Assembly (NCBI RefSeq): GCF_027111295.1
Contig: NZ_CP114287.1
Span: 3,286,001 to 3,350,000 of the forward strand
DNA: 64,000 bases
Reading direction: 5' to 3'
Origin: Flavobacterium gelatinilyticum
GTDB taxonomy: Bacteria; Bacteroidota; Bacteroidia; Flavobacteriales; Flavobacteriaceae
A program made the position numbers and the translations under genes. Positions 26,550-35,064 of the stretch are shown one piece after another (within the stretch, counting starts at the first letter, position 1; each line of letters opens with the position of its first letter). The notes under the pieces are model-generated. The model saw nothing but the letters and a program-made list of their open reading frames with translations, did no database searches and was not told the origin of the DNA.

Positions 26550-26626
26550 GCTGTAAGCCTTAAGCAATTAGCTTTAGGCTTTTTATGCAAGGTAAACAAG
26601 CTTACGGCCTAAAGCCTAAAGCGTAT
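26550..26626. repeat. Imperfect inverted repeats between prs and rplY
   Basis: The words GCTTAC/GTAAGC and GCCTAAAGC/GCTTTAGGC recur on both strands (for example AAGCCTTAAGC and GCTTTAGGCTT with one mismatch). On the minus strand this gives a hairpin with a short T run, so it may end part of the prs transcripts. Confidence 0.5.
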
Positions 26627-26631
26627 TACTT

Positions 26632-27573
26632 TTACATAATAAATTTTCCACTAATGGAATTGTTGTGGTGCACCATGTGCATAACTTCGGCAAAAAGAGG
26701 TGCACAACTCACTACTCTGATTTTATCTGACTGCCTTTTTAACGGAATTGAATCGGTTACGATTAATTCTGTCAATTTCGAATTTTCAATTTTATCATAC
26801 GCCCCGCCAGATAATATAGCGTGTGTACAAATTGCTCTTACGCTTAGTGCTCCTTTTTCGATCATAAGGTCGGCAGCTTTTGCTAACGTTCCTCCTGTAT
26901 CAATCATGTCGTCTACTAAAATTACGTTACGGCCTTTTACTTCACCAATCAGCTCCATAGTATCGATAACGTTGGCTGCTTTTCTTTGTTTGTAACAGAT
27001 TACTACATCTGATTCTAAAAACTTAGAGTAAGCATATGCTCTTTTTGAACCTCCCATATCCGGAGATGCAATGGTTAAATTTTCTAAATTTAAACTTTGC
27101 ACGTAAGGCAAAAAGATTGTAGATGCAAATAAATGATCTACTGGTTTTTCAAAGAATCCCTGAATCTGATCTGCATGCAGGTCCATTGTCATGATTCTTG
27201 TTGCTCCTGCAGCAGTTAATAGGTTTGCTACTAACTTAGCTCCAATCGGCACTCTTGGCTTGTCTTTTCTATCCTGTCTTGCCCAGCCAAAATAAGGCAT
27301 AACAGCTGTAATATGTCTTGCCGATGCGCGTTTTGCCGCATCAATCATTAACAACAATTCCATCAGATTATCTGCACTTGGAAAAGTTGAACACACGATG
27401 AAAACGCGTAAACCTCTTATTGATTCTTCGTAAGACGGCTGAAATTCTCCGTCACTATACGTTGACATCGTTACTTTTCCTAACGGAATCCCGTAGTCTT
27501 TTGCAATCTTTTCTGCAAGATAAACACTTTGTGAACAAGCAAAAATTTTAGCTTCTGGTTCTAGGTGCGACAT
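26632..27573 (-). CDS. prs: Ribose-phosphate pyrophosphokinase (PRPP synthetase)
   Basis: This enzyme makes PRPP from ribose 5-phosphate and ATP. The start at 27573 (MSHLEPEAKIFACSQS) gives 313 residues, the normal family length; an ATG 9 codons upstream is less likely. The N-terminal flexible loop residues are in MMDAAKRA-like MIDAAKRASARHITAVMPYFGWARQDRK, partly shown, and the PRPP-binding loop is VILVDDMIDTGGTLAKAADL. It is divergent from the tRNA-Leu gene. Confidence 0.96.
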   Translation of the reverse strand: MSHLEPEAKIFACSQSVYLAEKIAKDYGIPLGKVTMSTYSDGEFQPSYEESIRGLRVFIVCSTFPSADNLMELLLMIDAAKRASARHITAVMPYFGWARQDRKDKPRVPIGAKLVANLLTAAGATRIMTMDLHADQIQGFFEKPVDHLFASTIFLPYVQSLNLENLTIASPDMGGSKRAYAYSKFLESDVVICYKQRKAANVIDTMELIGEVKGRNVILVDDMIDTGGTLAKAADLMIEKGALSVRAICTHAILSGGAYDKIENSKLTELIVTDSIPLKRQSDKIRVVSCAPLFAEVMHMVHHNNSISGKFIM

Positions 27574-27765
27574 TATAATGTGTTGTTTTATCCGCTGCAA
27601 TGCATCAAATCGACTATTTCGTTTGTCGTAGCCAGATCAATGTATTTGCCTCGGGTGTAGTTAGTTGTGTGTGCGTCGTTTTAACGAGCTGCAAATTTAT
27701 AAAATTTATTGAACACTGAAAGCAAATATTTAAGTATTTTTAGTAGAATTTTTAATTTTATTTTT

Positions 27766-27773
27766 TACATTTG
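27766..27773 (+). promoter_or_regulatory. -7 element TACATTTG of the tRNA-Leu gene
   Basis: Exact match to TAnnTTTG, 84 bases before the tRNA; the upstream -33 TTG is not clear. Confidence 0.5.
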
Positions 27774-27857
27774 CACCGTGTTAAAGGAATGGGCACATTA
27801 TTGATCTCATTCTATTGCGTTAAAATAATCGCTTTTGATTATTATTTCGTCTGCTAA

Positions 27858-27937
27858 GCCCGGATGGCGGAATTGGTAGACGCGCTGGTCTCAAACACCT
27901 GTGGGAAACCGTGCCGGTTCGACTCCGGCTCCGGGTA
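27858..27937 (+). tRNA. tRNA-Leu (anticodon CAA)
   Basis: The acceptor arms GCCCGGA / TCCGGGT pair fully (with one G-U), the D-loop has AATTGGTAGAC, the anticodon loop is CTCAAAC giving CAA, there is a class II variable arm, and the T arm is GCCGG-TTCGACT-CCGGC. The CCA end is only partly encoded (ACA, then A). The anticodon stem CTGGT / ACCTG carries a T-T mismatch at its second pair. A terminator follows directly. Confidence 0.93.
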
Positions 27938-27942
27938 CAAAA

Positions 27943-27972
27943 AACCTCTTCTTAGCGGAAGAGGTTTTTTTA
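27943..27972 (+). terminator. Terminator of the tRNA-Leu transcript
   Basis: Stem AACCTCTTC / GAAGAGGTT with a 6-base loop followed by a run of T. Confidence 0.9.
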
Positions 27973-28053
27973 TGTCTTTTTTAAACCATATAAGCCATAT
28001 AAGAAAATATAACTGAACGCTTAAAGCTCTATATTTAAATAAACTTATATCAC

Positions 28054-28524
28054 TTATATGGTGGAAACCTCACAACTCGCATTATGCAAAACCGGAAAAT
28101 TGCATGAATTAGCAATAAAACACAATTGATTGGCTTTAAAATGAAGCTCATTAGCCAGTTCTATCTTGTTTTTGTTTACAATTGTAACATTTGGGTTTAA
28201 ACGAACCTCAACGAAACGACCGCTTCCGTCGGGATTTACTTCGAGTGTTGCTTCTGCATTGTCTGAATAACTAATCACTTCTATTCCGTTTTGAGAGCAG
28301 ACATATAAATAGGACATCATGTGACACGAAACCAAACTACTTAGCAATAAATCTTCCGGATTATATAATTCCGGATCACCTTTGAAAGCTTTGGCTGCTG
28401 AAACTTCTAAAATTGGTTTCCCTTCAATTTGAATTTGATGGGTTTTACTGTAGAATTTCTTTGATACTTCAGCTGAGCTCTGTTTGAAAATCCAGTTTAA
28501 TTGTGCTTTGAATAAATGTTTCAT
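28054..28524 (-). CDS. OsmC family peroxiredoxin-like protein
   Basis: The 156-residue protein belongs to the OsmC/Ohr group, which reduces organic peroxides with two cysteines. The first Cys is in LLSSLVSCHMMSYLYVCSQNG and the second in CFIANSCNFPVLHNASCEV, the usual spacing. It is cytoplasmic and lies 19 bases after the leucine-rich repeat lipoprotein gene, probably a shared transcript. A thiol partner is not seen. Confidence 0.85.
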   Translation of the reverse strand: MKHLFKAQLNWIFKQSSAEVSKKFYSKTHQIQIEGKPILEVSAAKAFKGDPELYNPEDLLLSSLVSCHMMSYLYVCSQNGIEVISYSDNAEATLEVNPDGSGRFVEVRLNPNVTIVNKNKIELANELHFKANQLCFIANSCNFPVLHNASCEVSTI

Positions 28525-28543
28525 TTAGATAATATCATTTTCT

Positions 28544-29422
28544 TTAATAAATAAAAGCTGTTCCTGTCATTTTAGTTTCAAACTTTGAAATTATTGTTTT
28601 ATCAATTTTATTGCCATCAAGAGTAATCGATTTTAATCCTTTCATTTCAAGCAAGTTGTCTGGAAGATTTGTTAATTCATTTTCATACAAATTCAGTTCT
28701 TCCAAATTATTAAGTAATGAGATTTCTCTTGGAAGTTCCTTAATATGATTAACACTTAAATGAATTGTTTTAAGTTTTTTGCATTTAGAAAGTCCTAAAA
28801 TGACATTTTTAACATCAATTTTATCTTGTCTAATATATCCAAAGGTTTCAAGATTAATTAATTTTTCGAATTGAATATTCAAATTCTTAATTTGATTATT
28901 TCCTAGGTTCAGTTCTTTGAGATTTTTAAATCTATGAATTTTTGATAAATTAGCTGAAAAATCAAACTCGAACATACTTGTCATATCAAGTTCTTCAATT
29001 TCATCGTTGTTTTGGTAAAATGATTCTGGAAATGTTTTAATATCATTCCACCAAATATCTAATACTTTTAAATTTTTAAGAGTTGTTACCTCATTCGGCA
29101 ATATTTTAAAATCATTCATTCCGATATTTAAAATTTGCAGCTTTTTTAATTTGTCAATACCATTTAAATCAGATAAATAATTTTCCGAAACATTTAGTTC
29201 TTGAAGATTTGAAAGTTCAAATACAACTTCAGGAAGTTTTTTTAAACCTTTTTTTGACAGGTCAAGACGATAAACCTTGTCTAAATCTTTTGGCAAACTA
29301 TCTAAGTTATTGTAACTTTTTAAGTCGTTAATTTTATCTAATGAGAATTGTTTTAATTCTTGTTTCTTTGAACAAGATAATAAAGTGAAAAGTAGAAAGA
29401 TTGAAACATAATAATTTCTCAT
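28544..29422 (-). CDS. Leucine-rich repeat lipoprotein
   Basis: The 292-residue protein begins with a lipoprotein signal (FTLLSC, Cys17). From residue about 48 it has nine or so leucine-rich repeats with the LxxLxxLxLxxNxL pattern, for example LSNLQELNVSENYLSDL and LNNLEELNLYENELTNL. Such proteins bind other proteins or peptides, on the surface or in the periplasm. The DNA looks more AT-rich than its neighbours, with many AAA/TTT codons, a possible sign of recent arrival. No toxin or secretion genes are next to it. Function unknown. Confidence 0.8.
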   Translation of the reverse strand: MRNYYVSIFLLFTLLSCSKKQELKQFSLDKINDLKSYNNLDSLPKDLDKVYRLDLSKKGLKKLPEVVFELSNLQELNVSENYLSDLNGIDKLKKLQILNIGMNDFKILPNEVTTLKNLKVLDIWWNDIKTFPESFYQNNDEIEELDMTSMFEFDFSANLSKIHRFKNLKELNLGNNQIKNLNIQFEKLINLETFGYIRQDKIDVKNVILGLSKCKKLKTIHLSVNHIKELPREISLLNNLEELNLYENELTNLPDNLLEMKGLKSITLDGNKIDKTIISKFETKMTGTAFIY

Positions 29423-29485
29423 ATGAAAGCTTTTAGTTCTTTACAACTAATCAAATGTAAAAAAATTAACAGTTAGTTTTCAAAA

Positions 29486-29520
29486 TAAAAAACCTCGAAA
29501 GCTTATCACTTTCGAGGTTT
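29486..29520 (-). terminator. Terminator of the araBDA-galM operon
   Basis: A perfect 12-bp stem AAACCTCGAAAG / CTTTCGAGGTTT with a 7-base loop; a T-rich tail follows on the minus strand. Confidence 0.9.
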
Positions 29521-29554
29521 CTTAGAGAACTAAATTAATAAACAAAAGCTAAAA

Positions 29555-30739
29555 CTATTTCTTTACAGAAAATTTAAAAGTCGTTTTAGTTTTATAATTT
29601 TCTCCCGGGTTTAAAACCGTGGTTGGGAAATTTTTCTGGTTTGGAGAATCCGGATAATGTTCTGTTTCCAGACATAATCCTGTTCTGTGTGCAAAAGTTC
29701 CTCCGTTTGGCATTGGCAATGTTCCGTCAAGGAAGTTTCCAGAATAGAACTGAATTCCAGGTTCGTCTGTTGTCATTTCCATAACTCTTCCGCTTGCTGC
29801 GTGGTATACTTTTGCAATGATTGTTTTTCCTTTTTCAGGATTGTTCAATACCCAGCAGTGGTCGTAACCTTTTCCTCTTTCTAACTGCTCGTTTTTAACA
29901 TTGATATCTTTTCCAATTAATTTTGGCGTTCTGAAATCGAAAGGAGTACCCGCTACATCATCTAATTTTCCTGTTGGAATCAAAGTCGCGTCAACCGGAA
30001 CTAATTTATCTGCATTTAAAGTCAATTCGTGATCTAAGATTGTTTTTGTAAAATCTCCGGATAAATTGAAGTATGAATGTTGTGTCAGGTTAACAACGGT
30101 AGTTTTGTCTGTTGTTGCTTCGTAAAGCACTTCCAACTGATTGTCATTTGTCAATGTATATGTTACAATAACTTTCAGGTTTCCCGGATAACCTTCTTCC
30201 ATATCTTTACTTAAATACGATAATTTTAAAGAAGCTGTATCGCCGGATTTAACCTCATCAGCTTTCCAAACTACATTAAAAAATCCTTGCGGACCTCCGT
30301 GTAAAGCATTTGGAGCGTTGTTAATTGCCAATTGATATTCTTTTCCATCAAGCGAAAATTTACCTTTTGCAATTCGGTTTCCGTATCTTCCGATTAAAGC
30401 TCCAAAAAATGGATTTTCTTTTTCGTATTGCGCCAAATTACTGAATCCGATTACTACATTTTCAGAAACACCTTCTTTATTTGGCACTTTCAAATCTGTA
30501 ATTCTTCCTCCAAAAGTGATGATGTCAACCTCCATCCCATTTTGGTTTTTCAGTTTATAGCTCTCTACTTTTTCGCCTTTGGCAGTAGTTCCATACTCTG
30601 ATTTATCGATTGTAACTAATGCTTTTTCATCAGTGGCAACTTTTTCTGTATCGGCTTTTTTATCGCCTTTACACTGAATTGAAACTGCAGCCAAACTTAA
30701 AAGGCTTAGACCGAAAACACAACGTTTTAATGCATTCAT
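29555..30739 (-). CDS. galM: Aldose 1-epimerase, lipoprotein form
   Basis: This 394-residue mutarotase interconverts alpha and beta forms of aldoses. A lipoprotein signal (AAVSIQC, Cys23) and a linker of charged residues precede the catalytic domain. The two His residues lie in NALHGGPQGF and HSYFNLSG, and the catalytic Glu in CLETEHYPDSPNQKNFP. It is the last gene of the araB-araD-araA-galM run, 109 bases after araA. A lipid-anchored copy would act on arabinose or galactose in the periplasm, unlike the cytoplasmic galM copy at 53275. Confidence 0.9.
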   Translation of the reverse strand: MNALKRCVFGLSLLSLAAVSIQCKGDKKADTEKVATDEKALVTIDKSEYGTTAKGEKVESYKLKNQNGMEVDIITFGGRITDLKVPNKEGVSENVVIGFSNLAQYEKENPFFGALIGRYGNRIAKGKFSLDGKEYQLAINNAPNALHGGPQGFFNVVWKADEVKSGDTASLKLSYLSKDMEEGYPGNLKVIVTYTLTNDNQLEVLYEATTDKTTVVNLTQHSYFNLSGDFTKTILDHELTLNADKLVPVDATLIPTGKLDDVAGTPFDFRTPKLIGKDINVKNEQLERGKGYDHCWVLNNPEKGKTIIAKVYHAASGRVMEMTTDEPGIQFYSGNFLDGTLPMPNGGTFAHRTGLCLETEHYPDSPNQKNFPTTVLNPGENYKTKTTFKFSVKK

Positions 30740-30848
30740 AAATGATAGTTTTTTTAAGTTAGTAAAGTCTTAAAGTCGAAAGTCTTAAAGTCTTTTCCTC
30801 AAAGTAACTAAAACTTTCCGACTTTATGACATTAGACTTTTGACTAAA

Positions 30849-32357
30849 TTAAAGTCCGTGTTGAAACAAATGGAAATAGGCTTCGTTGGCATTGATTTTA
30901 TCTTTAAACTCTCTTACAGTTGTTTTTTCATCAATTACCAATAATTCGATTCCTGCAATGTCTGCGAAATCTTCCATATATTCTGTTGTGATAGATTGGC
31001 TGTAAACCGTATGGTGCGCTCCTCCAGCTAAAATCCAAGCCGTTGCTGCCACTTCTAAATTTGGTTTACAATCCCAAAGAACGCGTGCAACTGGAAGTTT
31101 TGGTAATTCTGCCATTGGTTTAACAGCTTCAACTTCGTTCACGATTAAACGGAAACGAGTTCCCATATCCACCAAAGAAACGTTAATTGCATCACCTGCA
31201 GGAGAATTGAACACCAAACGAGCTGGATCTTCTTTTCCTCCAATTCCTAATGGATGCACTTCGCAAGAAGGTTTTCCGTCAGCGATTGATGGACAGATTT
31301 CTAACATGTGAGAACCTAAAACGTATGATTTTTGTGGTGTAAAGTGATAAGTGTAATCTTCCATGAAAGAAGTTCCGCCTTCAAGACCAACACACATTAC
31401 CTTTAAAGCTCTAACCATTGCAGCTGTTTTCCAGTCTCCTTCGCCGCCAAAACCATAACCATCGGCCATTAATCTTTGCGTTGCGATTCCCGGTAATTGT
31501 TTCCAAACTCCAAGGTTTTCAAATGTATCTGTAAAAGCGCCGAATCCTCCTTCTTCAAGGAAAGCTCTTAATCCTAATTCGATTTTTGCTGCTTCAACTA
31601 ATGAACTTCTTTGTGCGCCGCCTTCTTTTAAAGAATCGGTTAAGTTATAAGAAGACTCATAAACTGCTAATAAATCAGCTAGTTGTTTGTCTGTTACTTT
31701 TTCGATATGTTTTGTAACGTCTGAAGAATCGTATCCGTTTACCGACATTCCGAAACGAATTTGCGCCTCAACTTTGTCACCTTCAGTAACGGCAACTTCA
31801 CGCATATTGTCTCCAATACGAGCTACTTTTAAGTTTTGAAGTTCGTCCCATCCAAGAACGACTCTTGACCAGATTCCTAATTGTTTTTGAACTCTTTGGT
31901 CTTCCCAATGTCCTACAACAACTTTACGTTTTTTACGTAAACGAGACATCATGAAACCAAATTCACGATCTCCGTGAGCCGATTGGTTCAGGTTCATGAA
32001 ATCCATATCAATGCTTCCCCATGGAATTTCAGCGTTGTATTGTGTATGTAAATGGCATAATGGTTTTTTAAGGATGTTTAAACCGCCAATCCACATTTTT
32101 GCTGGAGAGAAAGTGTGCATCCAGGCAATAATTCCGATACAGTTTTTAGCTGAATTCGCCGCCAAACATACATCTAAAATTTGCGATGGAGATTTTACCA
32201 CATCTTTATAAACCACTTTTACCGGAATTGAAGATGAAGCATCTAATCCTTTTGCAATAATCTGAGAATGTTCTGCTACTTTTCTAAGTGTTTCTTCACC
32301 ATATAATTCCTGGCTTCCTACTACAAACCATACTTCTTTTTGAGAAATGTCTATCAT
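30849..32357 (-). CDS. araA: L-arabinose isomerase
   Basis: This 502-residue enzyme converts L-arabinose to L-ribulose, the first cytoplasmic step of arabinose use. The N terminus [18 protein letters not shown] is the AraA start, and [28 protein letters not shown] and [18 protein letters not shown] are the conserved catalytic and Mn-binding regions. Length is normal. It follows araD by 163 bases of repetitive sequence; together with araB and araD it forms the complete arabinose pathway to xylulose 5-phosphate. Confidence 0.97.
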   Translation of the reverse strand: MIDISQKEVWFVVGSQELYGEETLRKVAEHSQIIAKGLDASSSIPVKVVYKDVVKSPSQILDVCLAANSAKNCIGIIAWMHTFSPAKMWIGGLNILKKPLCHLHTQYNAEIPWGSIDMDFMNLNQSAHGDREFGFMMSRLRKKRKVVVGHWEDQRVQKQLGIWSRVVLGWDELQNLKVARIGDNMREVAVTEGDKVEAQIRFGMSVNGYDSSDVTKHIEKVTDKQLADLLAVYESSYNLTDSLKEGGAQRSSLVEAAKIELGLRAFLEEGGFGAFTDTFENLGVWKQLPGIATQRLMADGYGFGGEGDWKTAAMVRALKVMCVGLEGGTSFMEDYTYHFTPQKSYVLGSHMLEICPSIADGKPSCEVHPLGIGGKEDPARLVFNSPAGDAINVSLVDMGTRFRLIVNEVEAVKPMAELPKLPVARVLWDCKPNLEVAATAWILAGGAHHTVYSQSITTEYMEDFADIAGIELLVIDEKTTVREFKDKINANEAYFHLFQHGL

Positions 32358-32442
32358 TGTTTTTTATTTTTGTTTCAAGTTTTCTTTGTTTCAAGTTTCA
32401 AGTTGAAATGCGGAAAATCTTTGTTATATATTGTTTTTGTTA

Positions 32443-32509
32443 TTTTGTTTCAAGTTCCAGGTTTCAGGTTACGTTCCAACAACTTGAAACAAAAAAAACC
32501 TGAAACCTG
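32443..32509. repeat. Interleaved inverted repeats between araD and araA
   Basis: Arm A TTTTGTTTCAAGTT (32443-32456) pairs with 32481-32494, and arm B CAGGTTTCAGGTT (32458-32470) pairs with 32497-32509. The order A-B-A'-B' makes the two stems mutually exclusive or a pseudoknot. Both are 13-14 bp and perfect. GTTTCAAG words also recur at 32371-32400. Confidence 0.65.
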
Positions 32510-32520
32510 AAACAAAATCA

Positions 32521-33222
32521 TTACTGTCCGTAGTACGAATCTTTTCCGTGTTTACGGTTGTAATGTTTCTTTATTAATGAATCTTTTAATCTTGGTGCGT
32601 TTGGATTTATTTGTAAAGTCAGGTACGCCATTTCTGCCACAACTTCTAAAACTTTACTGTTGTAAACTGCTTTTGCCGCATTTTTCCCCCATGCAAACGG
32701 ACCGTGATTTCCAATCAAAATCATTTCTACTTCTTCATAAGAAAGATTTTTTTCTTTGAAACAATCCAAAATCTGAATTCCGGTATTGTGTTCGTAGTTT
32801 CCTTCAATTAAATGATCTGCCATCGGGGGCGCACACGGAATATCAGCCGTTAAGTGATCAGCATGCGTAGTTCCAAAAATTGGAATATCCTGCTGCGATT
32901 GTGCCCAAGCTACAGAATATGTTGCGTGCGTATGCGCCACTCCGCCAATATTTGGCCAGTGTTTGTACAAATAAGCATGTGTTTTTGTGTCTGAAGACGG
33001 ACGCAAATTTCCTTCGATAACATTGTTGTCGAAATCGACAATAACGATATCTTCAGGCTTTAAATCTTCGTAAGGAACACCGCTTGGTTTAATGGCAAAA
33101 ACACCATTTTTTCTGTCCACGGCGCTTACGTTTCCGAAAGTATAGACAACCAAATTCAATGCATTCAACTGCATGTTGGCTTCGTAACATTCTTGTTTTA
33201 AATCTTTATAAAGAGAACTCAT
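32521..33222 (-). CDS. araD: L-ribulose-5-phosphate 4-epimerase
   Basis: This enzyme converts L-ribulose 5-phosphate to D-xylulose 5-phosphate. The start at 33222 (MSSLYKDLKQECYEAN) gives 233 residues, the family length, and overlaps the araB stop by 17 bases; an ATG 12 codons earlier lies inside araB. The class II aldolase-type zinc site is in GVAHTHATYSVAWA and TTHADHL, and GNVSAVDRKNG is the phosphate-binding start. Translational coupling to araB is likely. Confidence 0.96.
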   Translation of the reverse strand: MSSLYKDLKQECYEANMQLNALNLVVYTFGNVSAVDRKNGVFAIKPSGVPYEDLKPEDIVIVDFDNNVIEGNLRPSSDTKTHAYLYKHWPNIGGVAHTHATYSVAWAQSQQDIPIFGTTHADHLTADIPCAPPMADHLIEGNYEHNTGIQILDCFKEKNLSYEEVEMILIGNHGPFAWGKNAAKAVYNSKVLEVVAEMAYLTLQINPNAPRLKDSLIKKHYNRKHGKDSYYGQ

Positions 33223-34897
33223 TTTGAGAAATTTTAATAGTTGGATCTGCAAAAGCACTTAATTGTTCGTAAGCAATCAGCAATTTATTATAAGCAGCTA
33301 CTTTATCTAATTGAGGGAAATATTCTCCGTCAAAATCACTTCCGATTTTTTGGCTTGCTTCGATTACGTTTGGATAAATTCCAGCTGCAACGGCTGCATA
33401 AATTGCCGCTCCTAAAGCAGGAGTCTGGTCTGAAGCTGCCACTTTAATTGGCTTGTTTAAAACGTTAGCCAAAGTCTGCATAATGAAAGGCGATTTACGA
33501 GCAACACCACCGATCCCGATAACGCTGTCGATTTTTACACCTTCTTCTTCAAAACGGTCTACAATTTTCTTCGCTCCAAAACAAATTGCGTTTACTAAAG
33601 CTTTAAAAATATGCGGTGCTTTTGTTCCTAAAGATAAATTCGAAATAGCACTTTTTACTTCCTGATTTGCATCTGGAGTTCTTCGTCCGTTAATCCAGTC
33701 TAGAGCAATTGGAAGACTTTCTGAAACTGGAATTTTCTCTGCTTCTTTCGTTAATTCAACAATTAATTTATCGCTGAATTCTTCTCTTAATTGTTCTTTT
33801 TGAGCATCATTTAAAGTTGATGAAGAAGCTAATAAATGTTCTGTAGGCCACATTAATAATTCTTTGTACCAAGCCAATAAATCGCCAAAAGCAGATTGTC
33901 CTGCTTCCAGACCAATAAATCCCGGAATTACAGATCCATCAACCTGACCGCAGATTCCGCGAACGGTTTTTGTCCCAACTTCGTCATAAGAACCAACAAG
34001 GATATCACAAGTTGAAGTTCCCATAACACGAACTAATGTATTTTCTTCGATTTTAGCTCCAACTGCTCCTGAATGTGCGTCGAAAGTTCCAACAGCCACA
34101 ACTGTTTCTGTAGAAAGCCCTAAACGGTCTGCCCATTCTTGGCTTAATTTTCCAGCTACTAAATCTGAAGTATAGGTTTCATCGTATAAATTGCCGCGTA
34201 AAGCCGCTAAATATGGATGCAATTTTTCTAAGAATTCAACTGGCGGTAATCCGTTCCAGTCTGCGTGCCACATGGCTTTGTGACCTGCCGCACAACGGCT
34301 TCTTTTGAAGGTTTTTAAATCTTTATCTTCAATCAATAAATACGTCATTAAATCGCAGTGTTCCATCCAGGTGTGTGCTGCATTTCTAACCGCTTCGTCT
34401 TGTCTAGCAATGTGAAGGATTTTTGCCCAAAACCATTCAGAAGAATAAATTCCTCCAACGTATTTTGTCACGTCTTCTCCGCCCCAGCTTACTGCCAGTT
34501 CGTTGATTTCGTTTGCTTCATTTATAGCAGTGTGATCTTTCCATAAAACCATCATCGCATTCGGGTTTTCTTCAAAACCTTTTGTCAATGCCAATGGCGT
34601 TCCGTCTTTTGTAACCGGAACCGGAGAAGATCCTGTTGTATCAATACAAATTCCGCGAACCAATGCTGGATCAACTTTACTTTCTTTTACAACATTTTGA
34701 ATTGTAGTTTCCAATCCTTCGATATGATCCAAAGGATGCTGGCGGAATTGATTTATAGAGGCGTCACAATATTGTTTGTTTTTCCATCTTTTGTAATGAG
34801 AAACATTCGATGCCAGCTCCTGCCCATTTTCTGTGTCAATAAGCACCGCGCGAACAGAATCTGTTCCGTAGTCCAATCCTATTACATAATTTTTCAT
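33206..34897 (-). CDS. araB: Ribulokinase
   Basis: The 563-residue FGGY-family kinase phosphorylates L-ribulose. The N-terminal ATP domain begins YVIGLDYGTDSVRAVLID, and the C-terminal domain has the ATP motif IGIGGVARKSPFIMQTLANV and DQTPALGAAIYAAVAAG. The length fits AraB rather than xylulokinase. It is the first gene of araB-araD-araA-galM. The start is preceded by a TATATTTG -7 element and two operator palindromes for AraR. Confidence 0.95.
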   Translation of the reverse strand: MKNYVIGLDYGTDSVRAVLIDTENGQELASNVSHYKRWKNKQYCDASINQFRQHPLDHIEGLETTIQNVVKESKVDPALVRGICIDTTGSSPVPVTKDGTPLALTKGFEENPNAMMVLWKDHTAINEANEINELAVSWGGEDVTKYVGGIYSSEWFWAKILHIARQDEAVRNAAHTWMEHCDLMTYLLIEDKDLKTFKRSRCAAGHKAMWHADWNGLPPVEFLEKLHPYLAALRGNLYDETYTSDLVAGKLSQEWADRLGLSTETVVAVGTFDAHSGAVGAKIEENTLVRVMGTSTCDILVGSYDEVGTKTVRGICGQVDGSVIPGFIGLEAGQSAFGDLLAWYKELLMWPTEHLLASSSTLNDAQKEQLREEFSDKLIVELTKEAEKIPVSESLPIALDWINGRRTPDANQEVKSAISNLSLGTKAPHIFKALVNAICFGAKKIVDRFEEEGVKIDSVIGIGGVARKSPFIMQTLANVLNKPIKVAASDQTPALGAAIYAAVAAGIYPNVIEASQKIGSDFDGEYFPQLDKVAAYNKLLIAYEQLSAFADPTIKISQNEFSL

Positions 34898-34920
34898 TCG
34901 TATTTATTTTAAAATATTGA

Positions 34921-34964
34921 CAAATATACTTATAAATAATTTATAAGTGTACAAAAAACACTTA
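34921..34964 (-). promoter_or_regulatory. araB promoter with 21-bp palindrome and AraR operator A
   Basis: On the minus strand TATATTTG (34928-34921) is an exact -7 element. A perfect palindrome ACTTATAAAT-A-ATTTATAAGT covers 34928-34948. It overlaps the operator TAAGTGT-N7-ACACTTA at 34944-34964 (7-bp perfect arms). A TTG at 34954-34952 would be the -33 element. A bound protein would block RNA polymerase directly. Confidence 0.7.
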
Positions 34965-35030
34965 ATAAAATTTTACTCACTAATTTTTACAAAAAATGCA
35001 TCAAAACAAAGATTTAAGCTCAAAACAAAA

Positions 35031-35055
35031 AATAAATGTCAATGTTACATTTATT
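35031..35055. promoter_or_regulatory. AraR operator B upstream of araB
   Basis: The 9-bp perfect arms AATAAATGT / ACATTTATT with a 7-base spacer CAATGTT. Its centre is 89 bases from the centre of operator A. It lies between the GH51 stop and araB. Confidence 0.65.
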
Positions 35056-35064
35056 ATGCTGCGA

